Of a DNA stretch of 28,539 nucleotides, positions 6,476 through 14,040 are shown one piece after another (position 1 is the stretch's first letter; every line of letters starts with the position of its first letter). This DNA is from a virus. Position numbers and translations under genes: made by a program. The notes under the pieces are model-generated. The model searched no databases, was not told where the DNA came from, and worked only from the letters and a program-made list of their open reading frames with translations. The stretch lies in the IMG/VR virus record IMGVR_UViG_3300037487_000559, positions 1 to 28,539 of that record, one strand, 5' to 3'.

Positions 6476-7827
6476 TTACCTCACGCCAAGCCCTTGCTCG
6501 CTACGGTTCGCCGTTGCACGAGAAGAACATGATCTTGTGGGATGTTCCGTCCGTGATGGAGCGTTCGTGTATTCCCGGCCGCATCTACGTCAACGCGGAC
6601 ATGCAGCCGGCATTGGCGCAAGCCATCGTGAATCTTATTACTCGCGGATTCATTGGTGAACTGAAGACGTGGGACGGGTGTGTATCGGGCGACACTGAGT
6701 ATTTTAACGGCGTTGGTTGGTCTCCAATAGCGTCGTATCAATCTGGCAAAGTTGGTCAGGTAGATGAGGATGGAGTTCTGTCAATGGTGACGCCAGAAAG
6801 GTTTATAGCTACACCTTGTGATGCGTTTGTACGGGTACAGAGTGCGCAGGGCGTTAGTCAGGTAGTGTCATATGATCACCGGGTTATATACATCGACGGG
6901 CGCGGCAATGAGCAAATTGTTTTTGCCGGAGACATTCTGGCGGAATACAAAAAACACCCACACAAGAAAATAAAAATACCTACGACATACATTACAAATG
7001 CGTCAGGTATTGACTACTCTGACGCGTATATCCGGCTAAAAACTGCTGTTTTTGCAGACGGTTGCTTCCCCCATAAGCACCGGGAAACGAAGATAAACTA
7101 CTGTAAGGTTTTGCTTCGTAAGCAACGAAAGATAGATCGATTAGGGCGATTACTTGTAGAAGCTGATGTAGCGTTCAAAAGAAGTGTTAATTGCCGTGGA
7201 GAGACGACATTCTATTTCTACATGGACAATAAGGATAAACACTTTGACGCTACTTGGTACGCCTGTTCGTCTGAACAATTGCGAGCCGTATGTGATGAAG
7301 TTAAATACTGGGATAGTTCAGTAGACAACGGTCGGTTTTTTTCTACTGATAGTAGGGACGTAGATTTCATACAGTACGCACGCGGCGCATGCGGGGTGCG
7401 ATCTAAGGTCGTTCAGACACGCGAAGGCTCTGGCGTTCAGAAAACATGTTATGCCGCCACGCTATCTCTTAACACAACACCGGCAGTAGCCACGGACGGC
7501 GCTGGAATAACGCATATCACAGTCCCTGGCGGGATGAAGTATTGCTTTACTGTCCCAACAGGAAGGCTTCTTCTGCGTCATAACGGGCATGTTTTCATAA
7601 CCGGAAACTGTTTTAACATCCGTTCAAGCCGGGGTGGCGCTTCTGCCAGCCTGCACTCATGGGGTCTGGCGGTTGACGTGAATGCAGCATGGAACAGCTA
7701 TGGTCAGCGAGCAACGCTGTCAGAAGGCTTCGTCCAATGCTGGAAAGACGCGGGCTTTGACTGGGGTGGTGACTGGGAAACTTGTCCTGATGGAATGCAC
7801 TTCCAACTGGCTAGGTGGCCAGAATGA
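6472..7827 (+). CDS. M15 peptidase endolysin interrupted by an intein
   Basis: The 451-residue precursor contains two extein parts, residues 1-69 and 380-451, that join into a 141-residue L-alanyl-D-glutamate (VanY/M15-type) peptidase, a normal size for such endolysins. The C-extein has the zinc signature SLHSWGLAVDVN (H395 and D402) and the third ligand near the end in DGMHFQL (H443). This enzyme class cuts the peptide stem of peptidoglycan during lysis. The intein occupies residues 70-379 and would separate the N-terminal part from all zinc ligands, so the unspliced protein should be inactive. There is no signal peptide, so release would depend on a holin. The gene opens the lysis cassette and is coupled by ATGA overlaps on both sides. 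Confidence 0.88.
   Translation: MITSRQALARYGSPLHEKNMILWDVPSVMERSCIPGRIYVNADMQPALAQAIVNLITRGFIGELKTWDGCVSGDTEYFNGVGWSPIASYQSGKVGQVDEDGVLSMVTPERFIATPCDAFVRVQSAQGVSQVVSYDHRVIYIDGRGNEQIVFAGDILAEYKKHPHKKIKIPTTYITNASGIDYSDAYIRLKTAVFADGCFPHKHRETKINYCKVLLRKQRKIDRLGRLLVEADVAFKRSVNCRGETTFYFYMDNKDKHFDATWYACSSEQLRAVCDEVKYWDSSVDNGRFFSTDSRDVDFIQYARGACGVRSKVVQTREGSGVQKTCYAATLSLNTTPAVATDGAGITHITVPGGMKYCFTVPTGRLLLRHNGHVFITGNCFNIRSSRGGASASLHSWGLAVDVNAAWNSYGQRATLSEGFVQCWKDAGFDWGGDWETCPDGMHFQLARWPE
6679..7608 (+). mobile_element. Intein (310 residues) with LAGLIDADG-like endonuclease
   Basis: The intein starts at Cys codon 6679 with the block A motif CVSGDTEYF. Block B is visible as VVSYDHRVI (His at intein residue 67). 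The C-terminal blocks read KYCFTVPTG and HVFITGN, followed by the +1 cysteine of the extein at 7609. The residue before the terminal Asn is Gly rather than the usual His. Between these lies a homing endonuclease domain: IRLKTAVFADGCF (about 118-130) is a degenerate LAGLIDADG helix and DVDFIQYARGACGVRS (about 227-242) resembles the conserved second half of phage DOD-type endonucleases. Base use is more AT-rich than the flanking exteins, consistent with recent arrival. Confidence 0.88.
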
Positions 7828-8147
7828 ATTCACGGAACTATCCCGCAAAAATCGTTCGCGTTGTTGATGGCGACACCGTTGCACTTGATGTTGATACAGG
7901 TTTTCACAATCGTTTCGCCTATAACTTTCGCCTCAACGGTATAAACGCGCCGGAAGGTAAGAGTCTTGCTGGTGTGCGGTTGAGCGAGATGCTTTACCCA
8001 GGCCGCGAAGTCACAGTTACCACATGGAAGGCTGACAAATACGGTAGATGGCTTGCTGACATCACCATCCCAAACCTATGCCCATCTGTGTGTCGCCTGC
8101 TGCTGGATGAGGGACTTGCCGTTCCTTATGCTGGAGGTGCGCGATGA
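7824..8147 (+). CDS. Small SNase-fold (thermonuclease-like) nuclease
   Basis: The 107-residue protein matches staphylococcal-nuclease-like proteins: VVDGDTV (D17), RLNGINAPE (R36 and E44) and DKYGRW (R75) line up with the catalytic Asp21, Arg35, Glu43 and Arg87 of the family. The residue matching Asp40 is Asn41. The order and length suggest a minimal but probably active calcium-dependent nuclease. No signal peptide is visible. The ATG at 7824 overlaps the endolysin stop (ATGA), with AGGTGG just upstream; a GTG at 7815 in the same frame is an alternative. Its place between endolysin and holin candidate is unusual. It could degrade host or leftover DNA at lysis. Confidence 0.8.
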   Translation: MNSRNYPAKIVRVVDGDTVALDVDTGFHNRFAYNFRLNGINAPEGKSLAGVRLSEMLYPGREVTVTTWKADKYGRWLADITIPNLCPSVCRLLLDEGLAVPYAGGAR

Positions 8148-8401
8148 CCGAGATGCTTACCAATTCATTCACCCAGTTCTGGGACTTCATCGACCAGCGC
8201 GGCGTGATCAGGCGAGCCGTCCTCGGTGTCTCAATCTGGATGTTGTGTGTGCAAGCGAATTGGGCTTACGAGTACAGCCTTGCCGCTCTGGCATTGGGCA
8301 AAGCAGATGTAGGTGTAGCCGCAATCGTTACTGCGCTATCCGCCCCGGCGACCCTGCTGGTCGTTTCAGTGTTCAAAAATTACGTTGAGAGTCGTCCATG
8401 A
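8144..8401 (+). CDS. Putative holin, two membrane segments
   Basis: The 85-residue protein has two hydrophobic stretches, about 25-45 (AVLGVSIWMLCVQANWAYEY) and 55-78 (VGVAAIVTALSAPATLLVVS), separated by a short polar turn with an acidic residue, and charged ends. That is the form of a class II holin, which would let the signal-less endolysin reach the cell wall. Assignment rests on topology and on position between endolysin/nuclease and the spanins. It overlaps both neighbours by 4 nt. Confidence 0.65.
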   Translation: MTEMLTNSFTQFWDFIDQRGVIRRAVLGVSIWMLCVQANWAYEYSLAALALGKADVGVAAIVTALSAPATLLVVSVFKNYVESRP

Positions 8402-8511
8402 TCGAATACACAACCATCGCGCTCTGCGCCATCTTTTTCATGATCCCGGTCCTGGTGATCGGCATCGTGGCACTCGCAGCCGCACGCGACTTTTTAGGGT
8501 TGGACGAATGA
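8398..8511 (+). CDS. 37-residue single-membrane-span protein
   Basis: A tiny gene with ATGA overlap to the putative holin. After five residues it is one continuous hydrophobic segment (about 6-29) with an acidic end (RDFLGLDE). It could be a second holin, antiholin or pinholin partner. The coupling makes it credible despite its size. No family is recognised. Confidence 0.5.
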   Translation: MIEYTTIALCAIFFMIPVLVIGIVALAAARDFLGLDE

Positions 8512-8512
8512 T

Positions 8513-9007
8513 ATGGGCTTCCTTTCACTCATTCCGTTACGCACTTGGGTGGTTGGGCTATCTGGCGCTATCGCTGTTGCTGGCATTGCTTGGGCTGTTT
8601 TGGCTATTCGCAACGATGCTGTTAACGAGTGCAACATCGAGCATCAATTGGTTGCTGCAGCGCAGGCAGAGGAGGCGCATCAGCAATATCTTGCTGGCAT
8701 CGAGGCGGGCGAGCGGATCAGCAAAGAACTCTTAGATACGGAGCGCAAATATGCCGACCTCAAACGCGAATACCTTACTTATGCCAACGCTATTACTGGC
8801 AACTGTTCTAGGGCTATCGGCGTGTTGTCCAACGCCGCCATTGCAGGCACCCAAGTTCCCGCACCCACCGGCAAACCTGATGACGCCACCGCGCCCATTA
8901 GTGCCGCTGATCTTGCCGGGAACATCGCCCAAAACTACGCAATCGCCAACTCAAACGCCGCCCAACTCAACGGATTACAACGCTGGATTGAAGAGGTTTT
9001 GAAGTGA
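8513..9007 (+). CDS. Rz: i-spanin, Rz-like
   Basis: The 164-residue protein has an N-terminal membrane anchor (about 11-32) followed by a long alpha-helical periplasmic part (VAAAQAEEAHQQYLAGIEAG, then RISKELLDTERKYADLKREY), the shape of Rz-type inner-membrane spanins. These pair with an outer-membrane lipoprotein to fuse the membranes in the last step of lysis of Gram-negative hosts. The assignment is strengthened by the lipoprotein gene embedded in the +1 frame. The start follows the preceding stop by 1 nt. Confidence 0.85.
   Translation: MGFLSLIPLRTWVVGLSGAIAVAGIAWAVLAIRNDAVNECNIEHQLVAAAQAEEAHQQYLAGIEAGERISKELLDTERKYADLKREYLTYANAITGNCSRAIGVLSNAAIAGTQVPAPTGKPDDATAPISAADLAGNIAQNYAIANSNAAQLNGLQRWIEEVLK
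8751..9002 (+). CDS. Rz1: o-spanin, Rz1-like lipoprotein
   Basis: Entirely inside the Rz gene in the +1 frame, this 83-residue protein has a short hydrophobic leader and the lipobox LSAC (lipidated Cys at 25), then a proline-rich tail (PTPPLQAPKFPHPP), the hallmark of Rz1 outer-membrane spanins. The ATG at 8751 gives a leader without a basic residue; the ATG at 8781 would shorten it further. Full embedding is one of the known spanin arrangements. Confidence 0.85.
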   Translation: MPTSNANTLLMPTLLLATVLGLSACCPTPPLQAPKFPHPPANLMTPPRPLVPLILPGTSPKTTQSPTQTPPNSTDYNAGLKRF

Positions 9008-9420
9008 ACCGGCGCAAGAGTGACCACGAGGATGCAGCGATGGCTGACGAGATCATGCGGGCGATTGCGGAGTGCGAAGACCAGTCGATGAAGGCTGTGC
9101 TGCTGATCATACACAGTGGCTTTGGCCGTCTTTCGATGAAGATCGACGCAGTTCTGCAGGATGAATCCGCCATCAAAAGCATTGTACTGAACGGTCACAC
9201 CGCAACATTCCACGACGACATGGACTGGTTGCACAATTTCCGCACCAATCGGCCCAATGGCAAGTGCCCTTTTGTGTTGAAGGCAGAGGCAGAAGCCCTT
9301 GCCGCTGCAAACTCAAAGAGAAAGATCAGCGAGAACATCATGGAGAAGCTGATCGTTGCAACGATCACTGCCCTCCTGACAATGCTCGGGATCGGTATGC
9401 ACCAGACGGGGTTTTTCTGA
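9004..9420 (+). CDS. Hypothetical C-terminally membrane-anchored protein
   Basis: The 138-residue protein starts at GTG overlapping the Rz stop. It is charged and helical for most of its length, with a final hydrophobic segment (about 113-136, EKLIVATITALLTMLGIG). That is a tail-anchored layout reminiscent of small lysis-associated proteins such as XhlA-type accessories, but no motif proves it. It closes the tightly coupled lysis cluster. Function is unknown. Confidence 0.55.
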   Translation: MNRRKSDHEDAAMADEIMRAIAECEDQSMKAVLLIIHSGFGRLSMKIDAVLQDESAIKSIVLNGHTATFHDDMDWLHNFRTNRPNGKCPFVLKAEAEALAAANSKRKISENIMEKLIVATITALLTMLGIGMHQTGFF

Positions 9421-9671
9421 TGATCGTCGTGCGCCCCAAATACCTCGTGCGTCTGTTTGACGCAGTAAGCCAGCTTGTTAACGTGCTGCTGCTAAATGGA
9501 GATGCAAATGAGTCGATCTCAGGTCGCGCATATAGAAGTGAGTGGTCTGCACAGAAATGGATTAACAAAATTGTGTTCTGGGAACCAGATCACTGTTACT
9601 GGGCGTACCTAACTGACCTCGAACGCGCTCGTGAGCTTATCAAGGGCATAAACCAACTAAAGGAGCAGTAA
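9420..9671 (+). CDS. Conserved phage protein of unknown function
   Basis: The 83-residue protein begins MIVVRPKYLVRLF with an ATGA overlap to the previous gene; the frame is open further upstream but only as a shadow. The pattern LVNVLLLNGDANESISGRAY, followed by FWEPDHCYWAY, resembles a small protein seen near lysis genes in many phages. I cannot name its function. It has no signal or membrane segment. Confidence 0.6.
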   Translation: MIVVRPKYLVRLFDAVSQLVNVLLLNGDANESISGRAYRSEWSAQKWINKIVFWEPDHCYWAYLTDLERARELIKGINQLKEQ

Positions 9672-9674
9672 AAA

Positions 9675-10091
9675 ATGACTATCCAATTTGATGCAACAAC
9701 TCGAAATGCCAGACTCGACACGATTGAGTCTACCAACGGCGCATCCTGTTCTTGCGAGATTCGCAGCGGTGGCGCACCGGCTAACTGTGCAGCCGCTTCA
9801 ACCGGAACGATCCTAGCTACCATCAACCTTCCGTCTGACTGGATGGGCGCAGCCGCTGCTGGTGCCAAGGCTATCGCTGGTGGCCCGTGGACTGATGCCA
9901 GTGCAGATAACGCCGGCACTGCTGCACATTTCCGTATGTACAAGTCTCAGGCGACCAAGGACGGCAGCACTTGCTTCATGCAGGGAACGGCTGGACTTTC
10001 TGGTACTGACATGATTCTGGACAGCGTTACCTTTACGGCTGGTCAGCAGTTCAGCGTTACCGCCTTTACCTTGACTGATGGGAATCCATAA
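9675..10091 (+). CDS. Conserved phage protein, probably virion-associated
   Basis: The 138-residue protein is Ala, Gly, Ser and Thr-rich with beta-strand character (TIQFDATTRNARLDTIES, ATINLPSDWM, QQFSVTAFTLTDGNP). It resembles a family of small proteins that sit just upstream of tail fibre genes in many phages. A good AGGAG lies about 10 nt before the ATG. It begins a run of coupled genes leading to the fibre-like protein at 10914, so a structural role is likely but unproven. Confidence 0.6.
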   Translation: MTIQFDATTRNARLDTIESTNGASCSCEIRSGGAPANCAAASTGTILATINLPSDWMGAAAAGAKAIAGGPWTDASADNAGTAAHFRMYKSQATKDGSTCFMQGTAGLSGTDMILDSVTFTAGQQFSVTAFTLTDGNP

Positions 10092-10513
10092 TGACACCCA
10101 TTGAAATCAAAGACGCAGTTGCAGCATCCCCAGAGCTAACCGCGCTCATTCCGGACACGCAGGCCATCGCTGATGCTCTGTCAGTTGGTCGTGTCAGGGT
10201 TGCCCAGAAGATCGGTGGCGTAGGTCTGGTGCTTGAAACACTCGGCCCCGACGCTGGCAGCGCACTACTCGACGGACTGGACGCGCTCAAGGCTGTCTCG
10301 TCCCCAGTGAAATGGGCATGGGTGCTGATTGATCGCGGCGAACTGGACTTCGGCAGTCCCGCTACTCGCGGCATGATTCAGCAACTCGCAGTCGGTGGGG
10401 CTATCCCTGAAGAAGCTGCTGCCGCGCTGTTGGCGATTGCCGAAGTTCCCGATCCAATCAGCGAGCGTGACGTGGTAATCGCACTCTACAACGATGATGG
10501 GAGCCTCAAATGA
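10091..10513 (+). CDS. Conserved hypothetical phage protein
   Basis: The 140-residue, mostly helical protein (MTPIEIKDAVAASPELTALI, then DTQAIADALS) shares one base with the preceding stop. The middle reads VKWAWVLIDRGELDFGSPAT, and the end is EVPDPISERDVVIALYNDDG. I associate this pattern with a conserved phage protein found between other small virion genes. Its role is unknown. Confidence 0.55.
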   Translation: MTPIEIKDAVAASPELTALIPDTQAIADALSVGRVRVAQKIGGVGLVLETLGPDAGSALLDGLDALKAVSSPVKWAWVLIDRGELDFGSPATRGMIQQLAVGGAIPEEAAAALLAIAEVPDPISERDVVIALYNDDGSLK

Positions 10514-10914
10514 GTACAACGACAGTCACCAATGCAGCAGTCACGCTGGTAGCAGCAGGAACCAGTAACGCTGCCGCCGGCACCACACGCAGCACTCCGT
10601 ACAGCTTGGTTGGAAAGCTCGGCGGCATCGTCACGATGAAGATTATCAACGGAGGCACTGGCCCAACTTTGCAGTGCGAAGGTCGCGTGTTGATTGCACA
10701 CAACGCAACCACGCCGTCTGCTGGCAGTGCTGGTGCTGACTGGAAAACCTTGTGGGTGTTTGGTGGTGGCACGACTTTGAATGCCATTACTGAGCAATCT
10801 TGGGAATTCGGCCCCGGCGTGATGCAACTGGAAATCGAGTTCACAGGTAACACGGTTCAACCAGTAACGGTCGAAGCCTACCTGTCAGAAGTCACCAACA
10901 GCGTGACTGCCTAA
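10510..10914 (+). CDS. Hypothetical beta-rich protein, probably structural
   Basis: The 134-residue protein is rich in Thr, Gly and Val with alternating hydrophobic strands (LGGIVTMKIINGGTGPTL, VMQLEIEFTGNTVQPVTVEA). It is coupled to both neighbours (4-nt overlap upstream, 1-nt downstream). No motif identifies it. The setting before a fibre-like gene suggests a small tail or collar component. Confidence 0.5.
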   Translation: MSTTTVTNAAVTLVAAGTSNAAAGTTRSTPYSLVGKLGGIVTMKIINGGTGPTLQCEGRVLIAHNATTPSAGSAGADWKTLWVFGGGTTLNAITEQSWEFGPGVMQLEIEFTGNTVQPVTVEAYLSEVTNSVTA

Positions 10915-13403
10915 TGTCGTCTTTACTGCTCCCTCGGAGGTTTTATAGCCAGTCGCAGGGGGCTGTGACGTTAGCAAGCGAGTACAAAAATGCAGAAATA
11001 TGTATCGTTGGTAATCTTAGGAATCTAGGAATTTCCGGCGGAGAATTAGCTAAAGGGACGGTGCGTGGAACCATTGCTAAATCAATTAATATAATCGGAG
11101 ACTCTTACGGGCCTACATCAAGTGACGGTGGTTATATAAGCTTTAATAACACAGCATCTATGAAGGAAAGAGTACATAGTGGGGTTATTGTAGGTGTAGT
11201 ACCTGTATTAATTAACAACTGTACTTTGCTATGCACTGGATACTCAGTTATTAATGGAGGTTTTAGGGTTGGTTTTACATCATCTGGGGCTGTTTATCTT
11301 GTTAACAATAATATTATTGTCATAGCCCAAACCCCAGATGCTAGGGTGATATCAGGCGTCCCATTCAGAGTCGCATACTCGTATAATGGTTTTACTGGCG
11401 CGGCCATTATTGTAGTGAATGGTAAAGTAACTACGGCTAATAGGGCTCTTGATATAAGCACCTCGTCAACAATTACCGCTATTGGTAGCTATTATTCTCA
11501 TACAAATGTTGATCCTGGAAAGAAAGATTTTAACCTAGTCGCTCACTGGACAGTTAGTAAATCAGTAACCGAGTTGGTATCCCTCTCAGCCAACCCCTGG
11601 CAAATCTTCAAGCAACAACCCTCGCGCATCCCCTTCAGCACACTGGCGTCAACGGCTAACCTAAATATTTCCGGCGCTGTCTCTCAGACCCTGGCGAATA
11701 CAACAGGTTCAGCGGCAGCAAATCTGAAGGTCGTAGGCTCAGTCTCTCAGACACTGGCAAACGCCACACTTGCGTCTGCAGCCAGCCTGAAGGTCGTTGG
11801 CTCTGTCTCGCAAACACTGGCCGATGCCACACTTGCATCCGCAGCCAACCTGAAGATTGCAGGCTCTGTCTCAGCAACGCTGGCCGATACCACAGGCACA
11901 GCCACAGCCAACCTGAACATCGTTGGCTCTGTCTCGCAAACACTGGCCGATGCCACACTGGCGTCTTCCGGTATTCAAATCTCCGTTGGTAGCGGTCAGG
12001 TTGTTCAACAACTGGCCGATGCCACACTTGCGTCCGCAGCCAACCTGAAGATCGTCGGCTCGGTCTCTCAGACACTGGCCGATGCCACAGGTACAGCCGC
12101 AGCCAATCTGAAGGTCGTAGGCTCAGTCTCTCAGACACTGGCAAACGCCACGCTATCGGCAGCAGCCAATCTGAAGATCGCGGCGAGTGTCTCAGCAACA
12201 CTGGCCGATGCCACAGGTACATCCTCAGCCAATCTGAAGGTTGCTGGCTCTGTCACTCAGACACTGGCCGATGCCACACTATCGGCAGCAGCCAACCTGA
12301 AGATCGCGGCGACAGTCTCGCAGACGCTGGCCGATGCCACACTGGTGGCAACGGGTGCGCACCAGACGCAGGGTAGCGGTCAGGTCGTTCAACAACTGGC
12401 CGATGCCACACTTGCGTCTGCAGCCAATCTGAAGATCGCTGCGACAGTCTCGCAAACGCTGACCAATGTCACGCTATCTGCAGCAGCCAATCTGAAGATC
12501 GCTGCGACAGTCTCGGCAGCGCTGGCTGATGCCACAGGCACGTCAACAGCCAACTTGAAGGTAGCGGGTTCGGTCACTCAAACCCTGGCCGATGCCACGC
12601 TATCGGCAACAGCCAACCTGAAGATCGTTGGTTCGGTCACAAAAACCCTATCCGACACAACGCTATCGGCTTCAGGTGCCCTTCAGGGAATGGCTGCCGG
12701 TCAAGTTGTTCGGCAACTGGCTGATACCACCCTTGAATCAACAGCCAACCTGAAGATCGTTGGTTCTGTCTCGCAAACTCTGGCCAATGCGACAGCCGCA
12801 GCCGCAGCCGAGATAAAACTCACAGGCTCGCTAAATCAAACGCTCAACGACGCAGCGCTGGTCGCACACGGAAACCTAATAGTTTCAGGCGCGTCAACGG
12901 CCAACCTTGAAAACGCCACGCTCGCAAGTGCGGGTGCATTGCGAATCGGTGCGTCGGTCTCTGTTGTGCTGGCCGGCGTGCAGGCTTCAGGTGCAGCGCA
13001 GATAAAACTGAGCGGCTCTTTAACGCAAGCGTTGCAGAACGTAACACTGGCTGCAGTTGGGGACGCTTCGGCCGGCACGATCATATCGGCGTCACAGGTT
13101 CAGATGATTGCTGACATTTGGCGCAGATTCGGCCTCGATGCAACTCGGCCGCTGACTGAGACTGAAACAGAGGTCTCCTTCGGCGGAATCATGTTGTCGA
13201 AGTCAGGCACAACGGCGGTGACGACACAGCGTAGTGGTGCCGATATATCTGGCAATGCGACTCTGATGTTGACAGAATTGTGGCAGCGCTTCGGCCTTGA
13301 CAGTGCCAATCCGATGAGTGTGTCGGATCATGAAATTGTCTTCGGTGGAGTCATCCAGACGGTGGCACAAGTTGGAGATGCTTTTGTGGTGACTAGACAA
13401 TGA
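10914..13403 (+). CDS. Fibre-like virion protein with LamG-like head and long repeats
   Basis: The 829-residue protein has three parts. Residues 1-240 resemble a LamG/concanavalin-like domain ending in SLSANPWQIF, a signature common at the end of such domains in phage tail proteins. Residues 250-717 are 22 copies of a 21-residue repeat. Residues about 725-829 carry two related copies of a motif: IWRRFGLDATRPLT...FGGIML and LWQRFGLDSANPMS...FGGVIQ. The first part is visibly more AT-rich than the repeats. The protein is probably a virion adhesin or tail-associated fibre. It starts with a 1-nt overlap with the previous stop. Which end faces the virion is unknown; the repeats could act as a variable-length shaft. 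Confidence 0.7.
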   Translation: MSSLLLPRRFYSQSQGAVTLASEYKNAEICIVGNLRNLGISGGELAKGTVRGTIAKSINIIGDSYGPTSSDGGYISFNNTASMKERVHSGVIVGVVPVLINNCTLLCTGYSVINGGFRVGFTSSGAVYLVNNNIIVIAQTPDARVISGVPFRVAYSYNGFTGAAIIVVNGKVTTANRALDISTSSTITAIGSYYSHTNVDPGKKDFNLVAHWTVSKSVTELVSLSANPWQIFKQQPSRIPFSTLASTANLNISGAVSQTLANTTGSAAANLKVVGSVSQTLANATLASAASLKVVGSVSQTLADATLASAANLKIAGSVSATLADTTGTATANLNIVGSVSQTLADATLASSGIQISVGSGQVVQQLADATLASAANLKIVGSVSQTLADATGTAAANLKVVGSVSQTLANATLSAAANLKIAASVSATLADATGTSSANLKVAGSVTQTLADATLSAAANLKIAATVSQTLADATLVATGAHQTQGSGQVVQQLADATLASAANLKIAATVSQTLTNVTLSAAANLKIAATVSAALADATGTSTANLKVAGSVTQTLADATLSATANLKIVGSVTKTLSDTTLSASGALQGMAAGQVVRQLADTTLESTANLKIVGSVSQTLANATAAAAAEIKLTGSLNQTLNDAALVAHGNLIVSGASTANLENATLASAGALRIGASVSVVLAGVQASGAAQIKLSGSLTQALQNVTLAAVGDASAGTIISASQVQMIADIWRRFGLDATRPLTETETEVSFGGIMLSKSGTTAVTTQRSGADISGNATLMLTELWQRFGLDSANPMSVSDHEIVFGGVIQTVAQVGDAFVVTRQ
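11661..13064 (+). repeat. 22 in-frame 63-bp repeats encoding 21-residue units
   Basis: Consensus unit: LKIVGSVSQTLADATLASAAN. Sixteen units are 21 residues. Three units (5, 11, 16) are 20 residues, and each is followed by a 24-residue variant containing GQVVQQLAD or GQVVRQLAD (units 6, 12, 17). This gives a higher-order period of about 5-6 units. Early units are highly similar in DNA; the last five diverge. Confidence 0.9.
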
Positions 13404-13705
13404 TTAACCCAAGATCAATAGCTTCATGCGGCTTTGGCTTTGGCGCACTTGCTATTGCCAGTATCGGACTGCTGCAAACGCAGATCGAGGTTGGTCAATG
13501 GCTGTCTGATGTTCATTACAGAGTAGTTGTTACAAATGTTGATGCCAGACTTGAGATACCACAAACAATACGCAGAACTGTATCTGGAGAAGTGCCTAGT
13601 GAAATTACGTTGCGTACTGCGACTATGCTCACAGTTTCACAAGCTGAACCCAGGCTTGCCACAATCAACACGGAGAGGTCAGTTACATTGACCGTGAAAA
13701 TCTAA
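13400..13705 (+). CDS. Small conserved phage protein, unknown
   Basis: The 101-residue protein overlaps the fibre gene by 4 nt. Its start, MINPRSIASCGFGFGALAIASIGLL, resembles small phage proteins that open with a Gly-rich LGFG-type motif beside Ig-like virion proteins. The rest is beta-prone and Thr-rich. It may be a structural or assembly partner of its neighbours. No catalytic motif is seen. Confidence 0.5.
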   Translation: MINPRSIASCGFGFGALAIASIGLLQTQIEVGQWLSDVHYRVVVTNVDARLEIPQTIRRTVSGEVPSEITLRTATMLTVSQAEPRLATINTERSVTLTVKI

Positions 13706-14005
13706 ATGTCGAACTACTCATCAAAAGACCCATCTGAAATAATTTTCTACGGTTTGAATTTTGGCCTGCTTCTTTCAGAAGGAGAGACGATAACTGCAGC
13801 CACTGTGGCTTGTATCGCAGTGCTCGGAACTGACGCTGCGGCAGCTTCAATGCCTACTGGCAGTGTCGGGATCAACGGCTCGGTTGTCCGCTCGCTGATA
13901 TGTGGTGGTGTGCATGGGGTGACATACAAAGTGACCTTCACGATCAATACCAGCAGCGGTCAGAAGTTGAAGGATTTCGGCACGTTTGATGTGCGAAAAC
14001 AGTGA
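13706..14005 (+). CDS. Small Ig-like virion protein candidate
   Basis: The 99-residue protein starts directly after the preceding stop. KDPSEIIFYGLNF, LSEGETITAATV and GVTYKVTFTINTSSGQ form the pattern of a small beta-sandwich protein often found in phage head-tail or fibre adaptor positions. It has no signal peptide. It is assigned as structural from pattern and context only. Confidence 0.55.
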   Translation: MSNYSSKDPSEIIFYGLNFGLLLSEGETITAATVACIAVLGTDAAAASMPTGSVGINGSVVRSLICGGVHGVTYKVTFTINTSSGQKLKDFGTFDVRKQ

Positions 14006-14040
14006 TATGCTGTTGACATTAAAGCAATAAAGGAACTGTT

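Noticed and set aside
10914-13403. Diversity-generating retroelement or C-type lectin variable region in the fibre-like protein
   Set aside because: No reverse transcriptase, no template repeat and no lectin-like C-terminus are visible; repeats are ordinary tandem units.
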